A stretch of 64,000 bases of DNA from NCBI RefSeq assembly GCF_013522705.1, contig NZ_JAAMRE010000002.1, positions 248,001 to 312,000 of the forward strand, in the 5' to 3' direction. The first letter of the stretch is position 1, and each line of letters begins with the position of its first letter. The notes below the pieces were generated by a model. It had not been told where the DNA came from. It worked only from the letters and a program-made list of their open reading frames with translations, and did not search any database. Shown one piece after another: positions 54,901 through 64,000 of this stretch. The position numbers were made by a program, and so were the translations under genes. Origin of the DNA: Pseudomonas lurida (lineage in GTDB: Bacteria; Pseudomonadota; Gammaproteobacteria; Pseudomonadales; Pseudomonadaceae).

Positions 54901-56248
54901 GAGCGGTCTCCTCGGGCAGAACATGGGCGACGCTCAAACGTTCGCGGGTGAAGTAAGTGCGGGCGGCCTTCTGGATATCATCCGGGGTCACGCTTTGCAG
55001 GTCGGCGAGTTCGCTGTCCATGAGTTTCCACGACAGCCCCACGGTCTCCAGGGAGCCGATGGCGGTGGCCTGGCTGGTGATGGAGTCCCGCTGATAGACC
55101 AGGCCGGCGATGACCTGGGCACGGATGCGCTCCAGTTCTTCAGCGGTCGGCGGCTTGGCTTTCAACTCGTCCAGAAGGCGCCACAGGCCGGCTTCGGCTT
55201 GGGCGATGGTCTTTTTCTTCTGCTGGTTCGGCGTGGCCGAGAGGGTGAACAGGGTGTCGCCACGGGTATAGGCGTCGTAGTTGGTGGAGGCGGCGGATAC
55301 CAGCTCTTCGCCGCGCTCCAATTGTTCGGAAATACGCGCGCTATAGCCGCCATCCAGCAGGGCCGAGATCAGGCGCAGGGCCTGCACCGAACGCTTGTCC
55401 TCGGCAGTGGCGAGGCCCGGGACGTTGAAGCCCAGGATCACGCTGGGCAATTGAGTCTGCACGCGCATTGTCAGCAGGCGCTCGCCCGGTTCGGCCAGTT
55501 CCATCGGGATCTTGGCCGGTGGCACGTCACGCTTGGGGATCGGGCCGAAGTAGCGCTGGGCCAGGTTCTTGACCTCGTCCGGGGTCACGTCGCCGACCAC
55601 CACCAACGTGGCGTTGTTGGGCACGTACCAGGACTGGTACCAGTGGCGCAGCTCCTCGACCTTCATGCGTTCCAGGTCCGCCATCCAGCCGATGGTCGGC
55701 GTGTGATAGCCGCTGGCCGGGAAAGCCATGGCCTTGAAGCGTTCGAAGGCCTTGGACATCGGGTTGTCATCGGTGCGCAGGCGGCGCTCTTCCTTGATCA
55801 CCTCGATCTCGCGGCTGAACTCGTCGGCCGGCAGGCGCAGGCTGGCCATGCGGTCGGCTTCCAGCTCGAAGGCCACACCCAGGCGGTCGCGGGCCAGTAC
55901 TTGGTAGTAGGCGGTGTAGTCGTCGCTGGTGAACGCATTTTCTTCGGCGCCCAGGTCGCGCAGGATCAGCGAGGCTTCGCCTGGCCCGACCTTGGCGCTG
56001 CCCTTGAACATCATGTGTTCCAGGGCATGGGATAAACCGGTCTGGCCCGGGGTTTCATAGCTTGAGCCGACCTTGTACCAGACCTGGGAAACCACTACCG
56101 GCGCGCGATGGTCTTCGCGCACGACCACCTTGAGGCCGTTGTCGAGGGTGAATTCATGGGTGGGTTGTGGATCGGCAGCCAAAGCTGAAAGAGGCAGACA
56201 AACTGTGCTGAACAGCAGGCCTGCGGCGCGGCGGGCGAGAGCATTCAT
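54893..56248 (-). CDS. M16 zinc peptidase, active subunit
   Basis: The ATG at 56248 gives 451 residues; a signal peptide (ALARRAAGLLFSTVCLPLSA) points to the periplasm. The zinc motif HALEH (His74, Glu77, His78) is intact and the distal Glu lies about 75 residues later. The C-terminal half has the second M16 domain with RISEQLERGEELV. It forms an active/inactive pair with the downstream gene, as in P. aeruginosa PA0371-PA0372. The 29 residues upstream of the chosen ATG in the open frame are rejected because the signal peptide begins at Met. Confidence 0.9.
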   Translation of the reverse strand: MNALARRAAGLLFSTVCLPLSALAADPQPTHEFTLDNGLKVVVREDHRAPVVVSQVWYKVGSSYETPGQTGLSHALEHMMFKGSAKVGPGEASLILRDLGAEENAFTSDDYTAYYQVLARDRLGVAFELEADRMASLRLPADEFSREIEVIKEERRLRTDDNPMSKAFERFKAMAFPASGYHTPTIGWMADLERMKVEELRHWYQSWYVPNNATLVVVGDVTPDEVKNLAQRYFGPIPKRDVPPAKIPMELAEPGERLLTMRVQTQLPSVILGFNVPGLATAEDKRSVQALRLISALLDGGYSARISEQLERGEELVSAASTNYDAYTRGDTLFTLSATPNQQKKKTIAQAEAGLWRLLDELKAKPPTAEELERIRAQVIAGLVYQRDSITSQATAIGSLETVGLSWKLMDSELADLQSVTPDDIQKAARTYFTRERLSVAHVLPEETAHE

Positions 56249-56480
56249 TCGTTTTTTAACCTGTTGGGCTGCCCGCTTGGTCTTAGCGTCGGCGGGCGAG
56301 GAGGTGCTAGGATACTGATCCGATTCAGGGACGGCCACAGCGGCTGTCTTGTTGAGGCCCTATTTAGGCCTTACAAAATGTTGCGCATGAACGAGCTGGC
56401 TAAAAAACAGTCTGTTACGCATCGAATTTTATTTACCGGCACGCCCCTAGGCGCGTCGCTACCTTGAGATAGCCGTCTCC

Positions 56481-57884
56481 ATGTTTGGTTCCAACGACGA
56501 CAAGAAGACCCCAGCCGCGGCTGGCGAGAAAAAAGGCCTGTTCGGATGGCTGCGCAAAAAGCCGCAGGAAACCGTCGTCGAACAGCCGCAGGTTCAACCT
56601 GAGCCGATCCCCGAACCCGTTATAGAAGCCGAACCGGCGGCCGAAGCGCCGGCACCGGTGGTATTGCCCCTGGTGGAACCCGTATTGCAGCCGGTCGTCG
56701 AAGCGCCGCCTGAGCCTGAGCCGGAGCACAAGCCATGGCCGCCGTTGCCGGTGGCCGAGGAACCGGTGGCGCTGGTCGATGATGTGCAGGCTGAGCACCT
56801 CGTGCCGCCGATTCCGCCGGTTGTCGAACCTGAGCCGCAGCCGGCGGCAGTCGAGCCGACGCCTGCTCCGGTAGTTGTGCCTGCGCCGGCCGAGCCTGCG
56901 CCGGTGCTGGAGGCCGCGCCTGCGGTCATCGCTGCGCAACCGGCCGAAATCAGCAAGACCGGCTTCTTCGCCCGCCTCAAGCAAGGCCTGAGCAAGACCA
57001 GCGCCAGTATCGGCGAAGGCATGGCCAGCCTGTTCCTGGGCCGCAAGACCATCGATGACGAACTGCTCGAAGACATCGAAACCCGTCTGCTGACCGCCGA
57101 CGTCGGCGTCGAAGCCACCGCGGTAATCATCCAGAGCCTTACCCAGAAGGTCGCCCGCAAGCAACTGACCGACGCCGATGCCCTCTACAAATCGCTGCAG
57201 GCCGAGCTGGCCGCGATGCTCAAGCCGGTCGAAGCGCCGCTGGTGATCACCCCGAACAAGCCATTTGTGATTCTGGTGGTGGGCGTCAACGGCGCCGGCA
57301 AGACCACCACCATTGGCAAACTGGCCAAAAAGCTGCAGCTTGAGGGTAAGAAAGTCATGCTCGCCGCCGGCGATACCTTCCGTGCCGCTGCCGTGGAGCA
57401 GTTGCAGGTCTGGGGTGAGCGCAACAAGATCCCGGTCATCGCCCAGCACACCGGCGCCGATTCCGCCTCGGTGATTTTCGACGCCGTGCAGGCGGCCAAG
57501 GCCCGTAACATCGATGTGCTGATCGCCGATACCGCCGGTCGCCTGCACACCAAAGACAATTTGATGGAAGAGCTGAAAAAAGTGCGCCGTGTGATCGGCA
57601 AGCTCGACGCCGACGCGCCCCACGAGGTGCTGTTGGTGCTGGACGCCGGTACGGGCCAGAACGCTATCAGCCAGGCCAAGCAGTTCAACCAGACAGTGCA
57701 GTTGACCGGCCTGGCCTTGACCAAACTCGACGGCACGGCAAAGGGCGGTGTGATCTTCGCCCTGGCTAAACAGTTTGGGTTGCCGATTCGCTATATCGGT
57801 GTCGGTGAGGGTATCGACGACTTGCGCACCTTTGAAGCCGAACCCTTTGTCCAGGCACTGTTTGCCGAGCGGGAGCGTTCATGA
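56481..57884 (+). CDS. ftsY: signal recognition particle receptor FtsY
   Basis: 467 residues. The C-terminal NG domain (about 160-467) has the GTPase motifs GVNGAGKTTTIGKLAKK, DTFRAAAVEQL, DTAGRLHTKDNLMEEL and TKLDGTAKGG. The first about 150 residues form an acidic, Pro/Glu/Val/Ala-rich A domain (PEP, VEP repeats) that helps membrane binding and has no fixed sequence. FtsY docks SRP-ribosome complexes at the inner membrane. The downstream ftsE starts inside its stop codon (ATGA). Confidence 0.96.
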   Translation: MFGSNDDKKTPAAAGEKKGLFGWLRKKPQETVVEQPQVQPEPIPEPVIEAEPAAEAPAPVVLPLVEPVLQPVVEAPPEPEPEHKPWPPLPVAEEPVALVDDVQAEHLVPPIPPVVEPEPQPAAVEPTPAPVVVPAPAEPAPVLEAAPAVIAAQPAEISKTGFFARLKQGLSKTSASIGEGMASLFLGRKTIDDELLEDIETRLLTADVGVEATAVIIQSLTQKVARKQLTDADALYKSLQAELAAMLKPVEAPLVITPNKPFVILVVGVNGAGKTTTIGKLAKKLQLEGKKVMLAAGDTFRAAAVEQLQVWGERNKIPVIAQHTGADSASVIFDAVQAAKARNIDVLIADTAGRLHTKDNLMEELKKVRRVIGKLDADAPHEVLLVLDAGTGQNAISQAKQFNQTVQLTGLALTKLDGTAKGGVIFALAKQFGLPIRYIGVGEGIDDLRTFEAEPFVQALFAERERS

Positions 57885-58552
57885 TTCGATTCGAACAGGT
57901 CGGTAAACGCTATGCCAACGGGCATGTCGGCTTGCATGAGCTGAGCTTTCGAGTGCGTCGCGGCGAGTTCCTGTTTGTCACCGGCCATTCGGGCGCGGGC
58001 AAAAGTACCTTGCTGCGCCTGCTGCTGGCCATGGAGCGCCCGACCACCGGCAAACTGCTGCTGGCCGGCCAGGACCTGGCCACCATCAGCAATGCGCAGA
58101 TTCCGTTTCTGCGCCGCCAGATCGGCGTGGTGTTCCAGAACCACCAGTTGCTGTTCGATCGCACGGTGTTCAATAACGTCGCGCTGCCGCTGCAGATTCT
58201 CGGGTTGTCCAAGGCTGAGATCATCAAGCGCGTGGATTCGGCCCTGGAGCGTGTAGCGCTGTCGGACAAGACCGACCTCTACCCCGGCGACCTGTCCACC
58301 GGCCAGCAGCAGCGCGTCGGTATCGCCCGCGCTATCGTCCACCGCCCGGCCCTGCTGCTGGCGGACGAACCCACCGGCAACCTCGACCCGCGTCTGGCGG
58401 CGGAGATCATGGGCGTGTTCGAAGACATCAACCGCCTGGGCACCAGTGTGCTGATCGCCAGTCACGACCTGGCGCTGATCGCACGCATGCGCCATCGCAT
58501 GCTTACTTTGCAACGCGGCCGCCTGATCGGCGACGGGGAGGCGGGCGTATGA
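57881..58552 (+). CDS. ftsE: cell division ATP-binding protein FtsE
   Basis: 223 residues. Walker A GHSGAGKST, Q-loop VFQNHQ, signature LSTGQQQRV and Walker B LLLADEPTGNLD identify FtsE. With FtsX it forms the divisome complex that activates peptidoglycan hydrolases (through EnvC-type regulators) during septation. The ATG overlaps the ftsY stop and its stop overlaps the ftsX start, so all three are translated together. Confidence 0.97.
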   Translation: MIRFEQVGKRYANGHVGLHELSFRVRRGEFLFVTGHSGAGKSTLLRLLLAMERPTTGKLLLAGQDLATISNAQIPFLRRQIGVVFQNHQLLFDRTVFNNVALPLQILGLSKAEIIKRVDSALERVALSDKTDLYPGDLSTGQQQRVGIARAIVHRPALLLADEPTGNLDPRLAAEIMGVFEDINRLGTSVLIASHDLALIARMRHRMLTLQRGRLIGDGEAGV

Positions 58553-59571
58553 GTGCCACACGCAGCCCCAAGGTTTCCGAGCGCGTGGCGCCAAAACCGG
58601 CCGACCCGCAACCGAAAAAGAAAAAACACAACGATGACGACGGCCCGGACTTCAGCACCCTGCTGCGCGCCTGGATCGAAAGTCATCGCGCCAGCCTGGT
58701 CGACAGCCTGCGCCGCCTGGGCAAGCAGCCGATCGGTAGCTTTTTTACCTGCCTGGTAATGGCCGTGGCCTTGAGCCTGCCGATGGGCTTGTCGCTGTTG
58801 CTCAATAATGTGGAGCGCCTGGGCGGCTCCTGGCAACGTGCGGCGCAGATTTCGCTGTACCTGAACCTGGATGCCAGCCCACAGCAGGGCGAAGCGTTGC
58901 GCGACGACATCAAGAACATGCCGGGCGTGGCGGATGCCGAGTACGTCAGCCGTGACCAGGCCCTTGAGGAGTTCCAGCAACAATCCGGCCTGGGCGAGGC
59001 GCTCAAGGAGCTGCCGCAGAACCCATTGCCCGGCGTGGTGCTGGTAACGCCGAACGAAGTGGACAAGGCCGCCCTCGAAGCCCTGCGACAAAAACTCGCA
59101 GAGCTGCCGAAGGTGCAACAAGCGCAACTTGATCTAGTCTGGGTAGAGCGCCTGGCGGCGATCCTCAAACTGGGTGACCGGTTTGTGTTCGGTTTGACGG
59201 TGTTGCTGGTGTCTGCATTACTTTTGGTGATAGGTAATACCATTCGTCTTCATATTGAAAACCGTCGCACCGAGATAGAAGTGATTAAACTGGTCGGCGG
59301 CACGGACAGCTATGTGCGTCGGCCGTTTCTGTACATGGGTGCGCTTTATGGCTTCGGTGCGGGGATTTTGTCCTGGGGTGTCCTGGCGTTTGGCCTGAAT
59401 TGGCTGAACGACGCGGTGGTCGGGCTGGCCGGGCTCTACGGCAGCGATTTCGCCCTGGCGGGCGTGCCGGTTGCCGATGGCCTGTCACTCTTGCTCGGCG
59501 CGGTATTGTTGGGGTATATCGGTGCCTGGATTGCGGTCGCACGGCATTTACGTGAGCTGGCACCGAAGTAG
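58549..59571 (+). CDS. ftsX: cell division protein FtsX
   Basis: 340 residues. A charged cytoplasmic N terminus (basic KKKKHNDDDG) is followed by four membrane helices (about 70-90, 210-230, 262-285 and 312-333) with a large periplasmic loop between the first two (about 95-205). The conserved ENRRTEIEVIKLVGGTDSYVRRPF signature of FtsX (ENRRTEIEVIKLVG) is present near residue 236. Its start overlaps ftsE by four bases. rpoH follows after 129 bp. Confidence 0.96.
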   Translation: MSATRSPKVSERVAPKPADPQPKKKKHNDDDGPDFSTLLRAWIESHRASLVDSLRRLGKQPIGSFFTCLVMAVALSLPMGLSLLLNNVERLGGSWQRAAQISLYLNLDASPQQGEALRDDIKNMPGVADAEYVSRDQALEEFQQQSGLGEALKELPQNPLPGVVLVTPNEVDKAALEALRQKLAELPKVQQAQLDLVWVERLAAILKLGDRFVFGLTVLLVSALLLVIGNTIRLHIENRRTEIEVIKLVGGTDSYVRRPFLYMGALYGFGAGILSWGVLAFGLNWLNDAVVGLAGLYGSDFALAGVPVADGLSLLLGAVLLGYIGAWIAVARHLRELAPK

Positions 59572-59624
59572 TTAATGTCAGATTAATGTGGTTTCGTTTG
59601 TATTGACCGTATCAGTGGTTTAGG

Positions 59625-59651
59625 GAACTTGTCCTACGGTTCCCGGTCAAT
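59625..59651 (+). promoter_or_regulatory. putative AlgU/RpoE-type promoter for rpoH
   Basis: GAACTT at 59625-59630, exactly 16 bp, then TCAAT at 59647-59651 closely match the consensus GAACTT-N16-TCTGA of envelope-stress sigma factors. It lies 50 bp before the rpoH ATG. In P. aeruginosa rpoH is known to have an AlgU-dependent promoter. Confidence 0.6.
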
Positions 59652-59700
59652 TTTCGCAGTGCTGAACTGCACGAGTTATGTGAGTCGGAGGTTTTTTCGT

Positions 59701-60555
59701 ATGACCACTTCTTTGCAACCTGCTTATGCCTTGGTGCCGGGTGCGAACCTGGAAGCCTATGTGCACACGGTCAACAGCATTCCATTGCTGACGCCCGAGC
59801 AGGAGCGTGAACTGGCCGAGAGTCTCTACTATGAGCAGGATTTGGGGGCGGCTCGGCAGATGGTGCTCGCCCACCTGCGTTTTGTCGTACATATCGCCCG
59901 TAGCTATAGCGGCTACGGCCTGGCCCAGGCTGACCTGATTCAGGAAGGCAACGTGGGCCTGATGAAGGCGGTCAAGCGCTTCAACCCTGAAATGGGCGTG
60001 CGCCTGGTGTCGTTTGCCGTGCACTGGATCAAGGCGGAAATTCACGAGTTCATCCTGCGCAACTGGCGCATCGTGAAAGTCGCGACCACCAAGGCCCAGC
60101 GCAAGTTGTTCTTCAACCTGCGCAGCCAGAAAAAGCGCCTGGCGTGGCTGAACAACGAAGAAGTCCACCGCGTGGCCGAAAGCCTCGGTGTGGAGCCGCG
60201 CGAAGTGCGCGAAATGGAAAGCCGTCTGACCGGTCATGACATGGCGTTCGACCCGGCCGCTGAAGCGGACGACGACAGCGCTTTCCAATCGCCCGCCAAC
60301 TACCTGGAAGACCACCGGTACGACCCGGCGCGTCAACTGGAAGACGCGGACTGGAGCGATAACTCCAATCACAACCTGCACGAAGCGCTGGAAGTGCTGG
60401 ACGAACGCAGCCGCGACATCCTCTACCAGCGTTGGCTGGCGGAAGAAAAAGCCACGTTGCACGACCTGGCACAGAAGTACAACGTGTCGGCCGAGCGGAT
60501 TCGTCAGCTTGAAAAGAGCGCGATGAACAAGCTGAAGCTGTCCATCGCCGCTTAA
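59701..60555 (+). CDS. rpoH: heat-shock sigma factor RpoH
   Basis: 284 residues from the ATG at 59701 behind GGAGG. Sigma region 2 holds [17 protein letters not shown] and the -10 reading helix [18 protein letters not shown]. The RpoH box QRKLFFNLR (about residues 131-139), specific to this sigma factor and needed for control by chaperones and FtsH, is present; region 4 ends with [16 protein letters not shown]. It directs transcription of heat-shock genes. The gene follows ftsX and has its own upstream promoter candidate. Confidence 0.97.
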   Translation: MTTSLQPAYALVPGANLEAYVHTVNSIPLLTPEQERELAESLYYEQDLGAARQMVLAHLRFVVHIARSYSGYGLAQADLIQEGNVGLMKAVKRFNPEMGVRLVSFAVHWIKAEIHEFILRNWRIVKVATTKAQRKLFFNLRSQKKRLAWLNNEEVHRVAESLGVEPREVREMESRLTGHDMAFDPAAEADDDSAFQSPANYLEDHRYDPARQLEDADWSDNSNHNLHEALEVLDERSRDILYQRWLAEEKATLHDLAQKYNVSAERIRQLEKSAMNKLKLSIAA

Positions 60556-60556
60556 C

Positions 60557-60588
60557 AATGTGGGAGGGGGCAAGCCCCCTCCCATATT
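60557..60588. terminator. REP-like hairpin acting as rpoH terminator
   Basis: AATGTGGGAGGGGG pairs with CCCCCTCCCATATT around CAAG (13 of 14 pairs plus one G-T) two bases after the rpoH stop, and faces the convergent mtgA. Confidence 0.8.
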
Positions 60589-60603
60589 TGTTTCTGTGTT
60601 GTG

Positions 60604-61326
60604 TCAGTCGGACCAGGGGGCTTTGCGGGCGTTGTTCAGCTCCATCAGGTAACCATCACCGCCCAGCTGGCTCATCTGTTGTCGAATCCACGCCGCCCGC
60701 CGCGCCACGTACGCTGTTGGGTGACTGGCACTCCACACGCGAGGGTTGGGCAACACTGCCGCCAGATAGCTGGCCTGCTGCCGTGATAAGCCCTTGGCGC
60801 TCACCCCAAAGTGATGTCGCGCCGCCGCTTCTGCGCCAAACACGCCCTCATCCCATTCCACGCTGTTGAGGTAAACCTCAAGAATGCGCTGCTTGGGCCA
60901 CAACACCTCGATCAACGCGGTGAACCAAGCCTCCAGGCCTTTGCGCAAATAACTGCGGCCGGCCCACAGGAACAGGTTCTTGGACACCTGCTGGCTCAAC
61001 GTACTGGCGCCGCGTATCGAACCGCCGCGCTCGTTATGCGCCAATGCCGCCTGGATCGCACCGAAATCGAAACCCCAATGCTGCGGGAAGCGTTGATCTT
61101 CACCGGCCATCACCGCGACTTTGAGGTCATCGGAAATCTCGTCCCAGGGCACCCAGGTGCGCTGCAGGTCGATGGGTTCGCCGTCGAACCATGACTCGAC
61201 CTTGCGCTCCACCATCAGCGCGGTGAACGGCGGCGGGACGACACGAAACAGCAGCACCAGCAACACACTGCCGATGGCGAACCATTTCACGACTTTGAGT
61301 AAACGACTGAAGAGGACACGCAGCAT
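60604..61326 (-). CDS. mtgA: monofunctional peptidoglycan glycosyltransferase
   Basis: The ATG at 61326 gives 240 residues with one N-terminal membrane helix (about 15-36). The GT51 motifs are [13 protein letters not shown] (catalytic Glu) and [16 protein letters not shown], then [20 protein letters not shown]. The enzyme polymerises lipid II into glycan strands without transpeptidase activity. Divergent from the DUF423 gene, convergent with rpoH. The frame extends 25 codons upstream but without support. Confidence 0.95.
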   Translation of the reverse strand: MLRVLFSRLLKVVKWFAIGSVLLVLLFRVVPPPFTALMVERKVESWFDGEPIDLQRTWVPWDEISDDLKVAVMAGEDQRFPQHWGFDFGAIQAALAHNERGGSIRGASTLSQQVSKNLFLWAGRSYLRKGLEAWFTALIEVLWPKQRILEVYLNSVEWDEGVFGAEAAARHHFGVSAKGLSRQQASYLAAVLPNPRVWSASHPTAYVARRAAWIRQQMSQLGGDGYLMELNNARKAPWSD

Positions 61327-61399
61327 AGAGATGGCTTGGCCGAACCCGTTGAGCGGGCCATTATACAGACCCTGCCCGATGAGTCTGACTGGAGTTCCC

Positions 61400-61780
61400 A
61401 TGCTGCGTAGCTTTCTGATGCTGGCCGCCTTTTTTGGCTTTACGGGCGTTGCCCTTGGCGCCTTCGCCGCCCATGGCCTGAAAAACCGCCTGAGCGCCGA
61501 CTACCTGGCGATCTTTCACACCGGCGTGACCTACCAATTGGTGCACACCCTGGCGCTGTTGGGCGTCGCGCTGCTGGCCGCCCACATCCCCGGCCGGCTG
61601 GTGACCTGGGCCGGCGTGTCGTTTGTGGTCGGGATCGTGCTGTTCTCCGGCAGCCTGTATGCGCTGACCCTGACCGGTGTCAGCAAGCTGGGCATCATCA
61701 CACCCTTCGGCGGCCTGGCCTTCCTGCTCGGCTGGTTCTTCCTGGGCCTTGCTGCCTGGCGCATGCAGCTGACCGCTTGA
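61400..61780 (+). CDS. DUF423 membrane protein
   Basis: The ATG at 61400 with GGAG upstream gives 126 residues, the family length. Four membrane helices are predicted. The N-terminal [17 protein letters not shown] motif and the [15 protein letters not shown] and [17 protein letters not shown] segments match DUF423 (YgdD-like). Function unknown. thiS follows after 71 bp. The long open frame beginning at 61121 runs through the mtgA promoter region and is not used. Confidence 0.87.
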   Translation: MLRSFLMLAAFFGFTGVALGAFAAHGLKNRLSADYLAIFHTGVTYQLVHTLALLGVALLAAHIPGRLVTWAGVSFVVGIVLFSGSLYALTLTGVSKLGIITPFGGLAFLLGWFFLGLAAWRMQLTA

Positions 61781-61851
61781 CGCTTGGAGCTGACCTTCAG
61801 GTCCCAATCGAGCTAGAATGCGGGCCCCTAAAAACGATGGCGGCCCGTGGC

Positions 61852-62052
61852 ATGCGCATTCAGTTGAACGGCGAACCCTTTGAACTGCCCGACGGTGAAA
61901 CCGTTGCGGCCCTGCTGACCCGTCTGGACCTGACCGGGCGTCGCGTCGCGGTGGAACTCAACCAGGACATCGTTCCGCGAAGCCAGCATGAAGGTACCGC
62001 GTTGAGCGACGGTGACCAGGTCGAAGTGGTCCACGCCATCGGCGGCGGCTAG
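61852..62052 (+). CDS. thiS: sulfur carrier protein ThiS
   Basis: 66 residues, ubiquitin-like fold, ending in the required Gly-Gly. The family pattern (MRIQLNGEPFELPDG start, then VAVELNQDIVPRS) is clear. ThiS is adenylated, turned into a thiocarboxylate and gives sulfur to ThiG for the thiazole half of thiamine. The ATG at 61852 gives the standard length; one at 61837 would add five residues. No strong ribosome site precedes either. No TPP riboswitch was recognised upstream. Confidence 0.93.
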   Translation: MRIQLNGEPFELPDGETVAALLTRLDLTGRRVAVELNQDIVPRSQHEGTALSDGDQVEVVHAIGGG

Positions 62053-62104
62053 TCGCGTAGCTTTCTGAATTCTGCAGAACCTCACCCCATTACGAGGATT
62101 TCCC

Positions 62105-62899
62105 ATGAGCATCGTTCGTAACGACAAGCCCTTCGTCCTGGCCGGCCGTACCTACCAGTCCCGTCTGCTGGTCGGCACCGGCAAGTACCGCGACATGGAA
62201 GAAACACGCCTGGCCATCGAAGCCTCGGGTGCCGAAATCGTGACCTTCGCCGTACGTCGCACCAACCTCGGCCAGATCGAGGGCGAGCCGAACCTGCTCG
62301 AAGTGCTGTCGCCGGACCGCTACACCTTTTTGCCGAACACCGCCGGTTGCTACGACGCCGTCGAAGCCGTGCGCACCTGTCGCCTGGCCCGTGAGCTGCT
62401 CGACGGTCATAACCTGGTCAAGCTGGAAGTGCTGGCCGACCAGAAAACCCTGTTCCCCAACGTGATCGAAACCCTCAAGGCCGCCGAAACCCTGGTCAAG
62501 GAAGGCTTCGACGTGATGGTCTACACCAGCGATGACCCGATCATCGCGCGCCAATTGGCCGAAATCGGCTGCATCGCGGTGATGCCGCTGGCCGGCCTGA
62601 TCGGTTCAGGCCTGGGGATCTGCAATCCCTACAACCTGCAGATCATCCTCGAAGAAGCCACGATCCCGGTATTGGTGGACGCGGGCGTGGGCACCGCCTC
62701 CGACGCGACCATTGCCATGGAACTGGGCTGCGACGCGGTGCTGATGAACTCGGCCATCGCCCATGCCCAGCAACCGATCATGATGGCCGAAGCCATGAAC
62801 CACGCCATCGTCGCGGGCCGCCTGGCCTACCTCGCCGGGCGCATGCCGAAAAAACTCTACGCCAGCGCCTCTTCGCCGCTGGATGGTCTGATCAAGTAA
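62105..62899 (+). CDS. thiG: thiazole synthase
   Basis: 264 residues, a TIM barrel. It joins deoxyxylulose phosphate, dehydroglycine and ThiS thiocarboxylate into the thiazole phosphate. The family start [19 protein letters not shown], the imine-forming lysine in [21 protein letters not shown] and [11 protein letters not shown] (phosphate loop) are visible. It lies 52 bp after thiS behind GAGGA and nine bases before trmB, forming thiS-thiG-trmB. Confidence 0.97.
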   Translation: MSIVRNDKPFVLAGRTYQSRLLVGTGKYRDMEETRLAIEASGAEIVTFAVRRTNLGQIEGEPNLLEVLSPDRYTFLPNTAGCYDAVEAVRTCRLARELLDGHNLVKLEVLADQKTLFPNVIETLKAAETLVKEGFDVMVYTSDDPIIARQLAEIGCIAVMPLAGLIGSGLGICNPYNLQIILEEATIPVLVDAGVGTASDATIAMELGCDAVLMNSAIAHAQQPIMMAEAMNHAIVAGRLAYLAGRMPKKLYASASSPLDGLIK

Positions 62900-62908
62900 G
62901 AGCCATTG

Positions 62909-63634
62909 ATGACTGAATCAAACGAAACGCCGAACACCCAGGAAGCAGGCGACGAGTCCAAGCACCGCCGCATCAAAAGTTTTGTGATGCGCGCCGGCCG
63001 CATGACCGAAGGCCAGCAAAAGGGCCTGGAACAAGGTACGCCGTTGTTCGTGCTGCCCCTGGCCGACGCGCCGGTGGACTACGACCAGGTGTTCGGCCGT
63101 TCGGCCCCGCGCTCCCTGGAGATCGGCTTCGGTATGGGCCACTCCCTGCTGGAAATGGCAGCGGCTGCGCCGGAACAGGATTTCATCGGTGTGGAAGTGC
63201 ATCGTCCAGGTGTCGGCGCGCTGCTCAACGGCGTGCTGACCCAGGGCCTGACCAACCTGCGGGTGTACGACTGCGACGCGATCGAAGTACTTAACCGCTG
63301 CATCGCCGACAACAGTCTGGACCGCTTGATGCTGTTCTTCCCCGACCCTTGGCACAAAGCCCGCCACCATAAGCGCCGCATCGTCCAGGCGTCCTTTGCC
63401 GAACTGGTGCGCAGCAAGCTTAAGGTGGGCGGCATCCTGCACATGGCCACCGACTGGGAACCCTATGCCGAATACATGCTGGAAGTGATGAACGTCGCCC
63501 CCGGCTACCGCAACCTGGCCGAAGACGGCAAATGCGTACCGCGCCCGGCGGAGCGTCCAATCACCAAGTTTGAACGCCGTGGTGAGCGGCTGGGGCATGG
63601 GGTGTGGGATTTGAAGTTCGAGAAGCTGGCATAA
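62909..63634 (+). CDS. trmB: tRNA (guanine-46-N7) methyltransferase
   Basis: 241 residues from the ATG at 62909, nine bases after thiG. The SAM motif [15 protein letters not shown], the [18 protein letters not shown] catalytic block and the C-terminal [17 protein letters not shown] motif are those of TrmB, which makes m7G46 in tRNA. The first about 35 residues are charged and variable. A perfect REP-type hairpin follows. Confidence 0.97.
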   Translation: MTESNETPNTQEAGDESKHRRIKSFVMRAGRMTEGQQKGLEQGTPLFVLPLADAPVDYDQVFGRSAPRSLEIGFGMGHSLLEMAAAAPEQDFIGVEVHRPGVGALLNGVLTQGLTNLRVYDCDAIEVLNRCIADNSLDRLMLFFPDPWHKARHHKRRIVQASFAELVRSKLKVGGILHMATDWEPYAEYMLEVMNVAPGYRNLAEDGKCVPRPAERPITKFERRGERLGHGVWDLKFEKLA

Positions 63635-63662
63635 CTCGCCACTGGCTTGAAATGCAATCCAA

Positions 63663-63690
63663 TGTGGGAGGGGGCTTGCCCCCTCCCACA
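63663..63690. repeat. REP-like palindrome, perfect
   Basis: TGTGGGAGGGGG and CCCCCTCCCACA pair around CTTG between convergent trmB and the DUF3392 gene; likely also a terminator. Confidence 0.85.
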
Positions 63691-63713
63691 GTTGTTTTGT
63701 GTTGGATTTAAGA

Positions 63714-64000
63714 TCAGCGGCGGTCGGCGACGACCCCAATCAACACCAGCACCACCACCAGCACCGGTGCCAGGCTGTAGTTGTTGAACTGGCTCAACCC
63801 GCGCACGATCCACGGTGTGGCGTAGATCAAGGCGGCGCCGCTGCCGATCATGCAGACCAGGGCCATCAAAGGCACGCGCAAGGCGCCGGCGATGCTGCCC
63901 AGGCGGGCTTCGATCCAGCCCTTGATGTCGGCACCGAACAGCACCAGCAAGCAGCCGACGAGGGCCAGGGAGATTTCCGACAGGTTGCTGCGGCTCCAGC
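63714..64000 (-). CDS. DUF3392-like membrane protein (5' end outside window)
   Basis: The frame is open to the window edge and shows 95 residues, including three hydrophobic helices (around ISLALVGCMLVLFGAD, VPLMALVCMIGSGAALIY and LAPVLVVVLVLIGVVA). Together with GWIEARLG and the place after trmB it fits the small DUF3392 family (about 110 residues). Function unknown. Only its first few residues should be missing. Confidence 0.65.
   Translation of the reverse strand, partial: WSRSNLSEISLALVGCLLVLFGADIKGWIEARLGSIAGALRVPLMALVCMIGSGAALIYATPWIVRGLSQFNNYSLAPVLVVVLVLIGVVADRR

Noticed and set aside
61781..61851. Region before thiS considered as a TPP riboswitch
   Set aside because: The 71-bp gap is too short and lacks the conserved CUGAGA and ACCUGA motifs.

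Overview
The window is a gene-dense, GC-rich chromosomal segment of a fluorescent-group Pseudomonas. Protein families and gene order (serA / D-2-hydroxyglutarate dehydrogenase, rpiA / ilvA, rppH-ptsP, lgt-thyA, folA, ilvD, mutM, coaD, lao genes, ftsYEX-rpoH, thiSG-trmB) match, from memory, the P. aeruginosa PAO1 region around PA0308 to PA0383. Many GTGGGAGGGGGCTTGCCCCC-type palindromes in the intergenic gaps also fit the P. fluorescens group. No rRNA, tRNA, insertion sequence, prophage or CRISPR array was seen. No gap between genes exceeds 300 bases.

Layout. 1-9116: end of an alpha/beta hydrolase, a DUF2059 protein, a 2OG-Fe(II) oxygenase/DUF523 pair, an unusually short solute-binding protein, a DUF4399 protein, serA divergent from D-2-hydroxyglutarate dehydrogenase plus an FAH-family enzyme, and two tandem SdiA-regulated-domain proteins. 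9117-21231: an M28 aminopeptidase autotransporter (aaaA), rpiA, ilvA, a DUF2269 membrane protein, a HAD phosphatase, rppH, ptsP, an NRDE protein, a TauE/SafE permease, lgt and thyA. 21295-30799 is the accessory part: cadR/cadA heavy-metal resistance, a LysR regulator, and a phosphonate uptake and cleavage cluster (ABC ATPase, permease, binding protein, FAD oxidoreductase, PhnZ-like HD oxygenase). 30790-45333: a DUF3482 GTPase/DUF2868 pair, folA, a cystine transporter, phosphorylcholine phosphatase, ilvD, a DUF4153 protein, an MFS pump, rlmI, an HDOD protein and mutM. 45452-64000: ferredoxin, coaD, laoABC and laoR (long-chain alcohol oxidation), a sulfurtransferase, a YheT-type hydrolase, rsmD, a pair of M16 peptidases, ftsY-ftsE-ftsX, rpoH, mtgA, a DUF423 protein, thiS, thiG, trmB and a partial DUF3392 protein.

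How genes work together. SerA can reduce 2-oxoglutarate to D-2-hydroxyglutarate and the divergent dehydrogenase re-oxidises it. LaoA/LaoB and LaoC would convert long-chain alcohol to aldehyde to acid under LaoR. FtsY, FtsE and FtsX are translationally coupled and precede rpoH, which carries a plausible AlgU/RpoE-type promoter. The strongest candidate for undescribed biology is the phosphonate cluster. Its HD protein keeps the residues known from PhnZ, but there is no PhnY-type hydroxylase beside it, only a flavin oxidoreductase, and a four-hairpin repeat splits uptake genes from catabolic genes.
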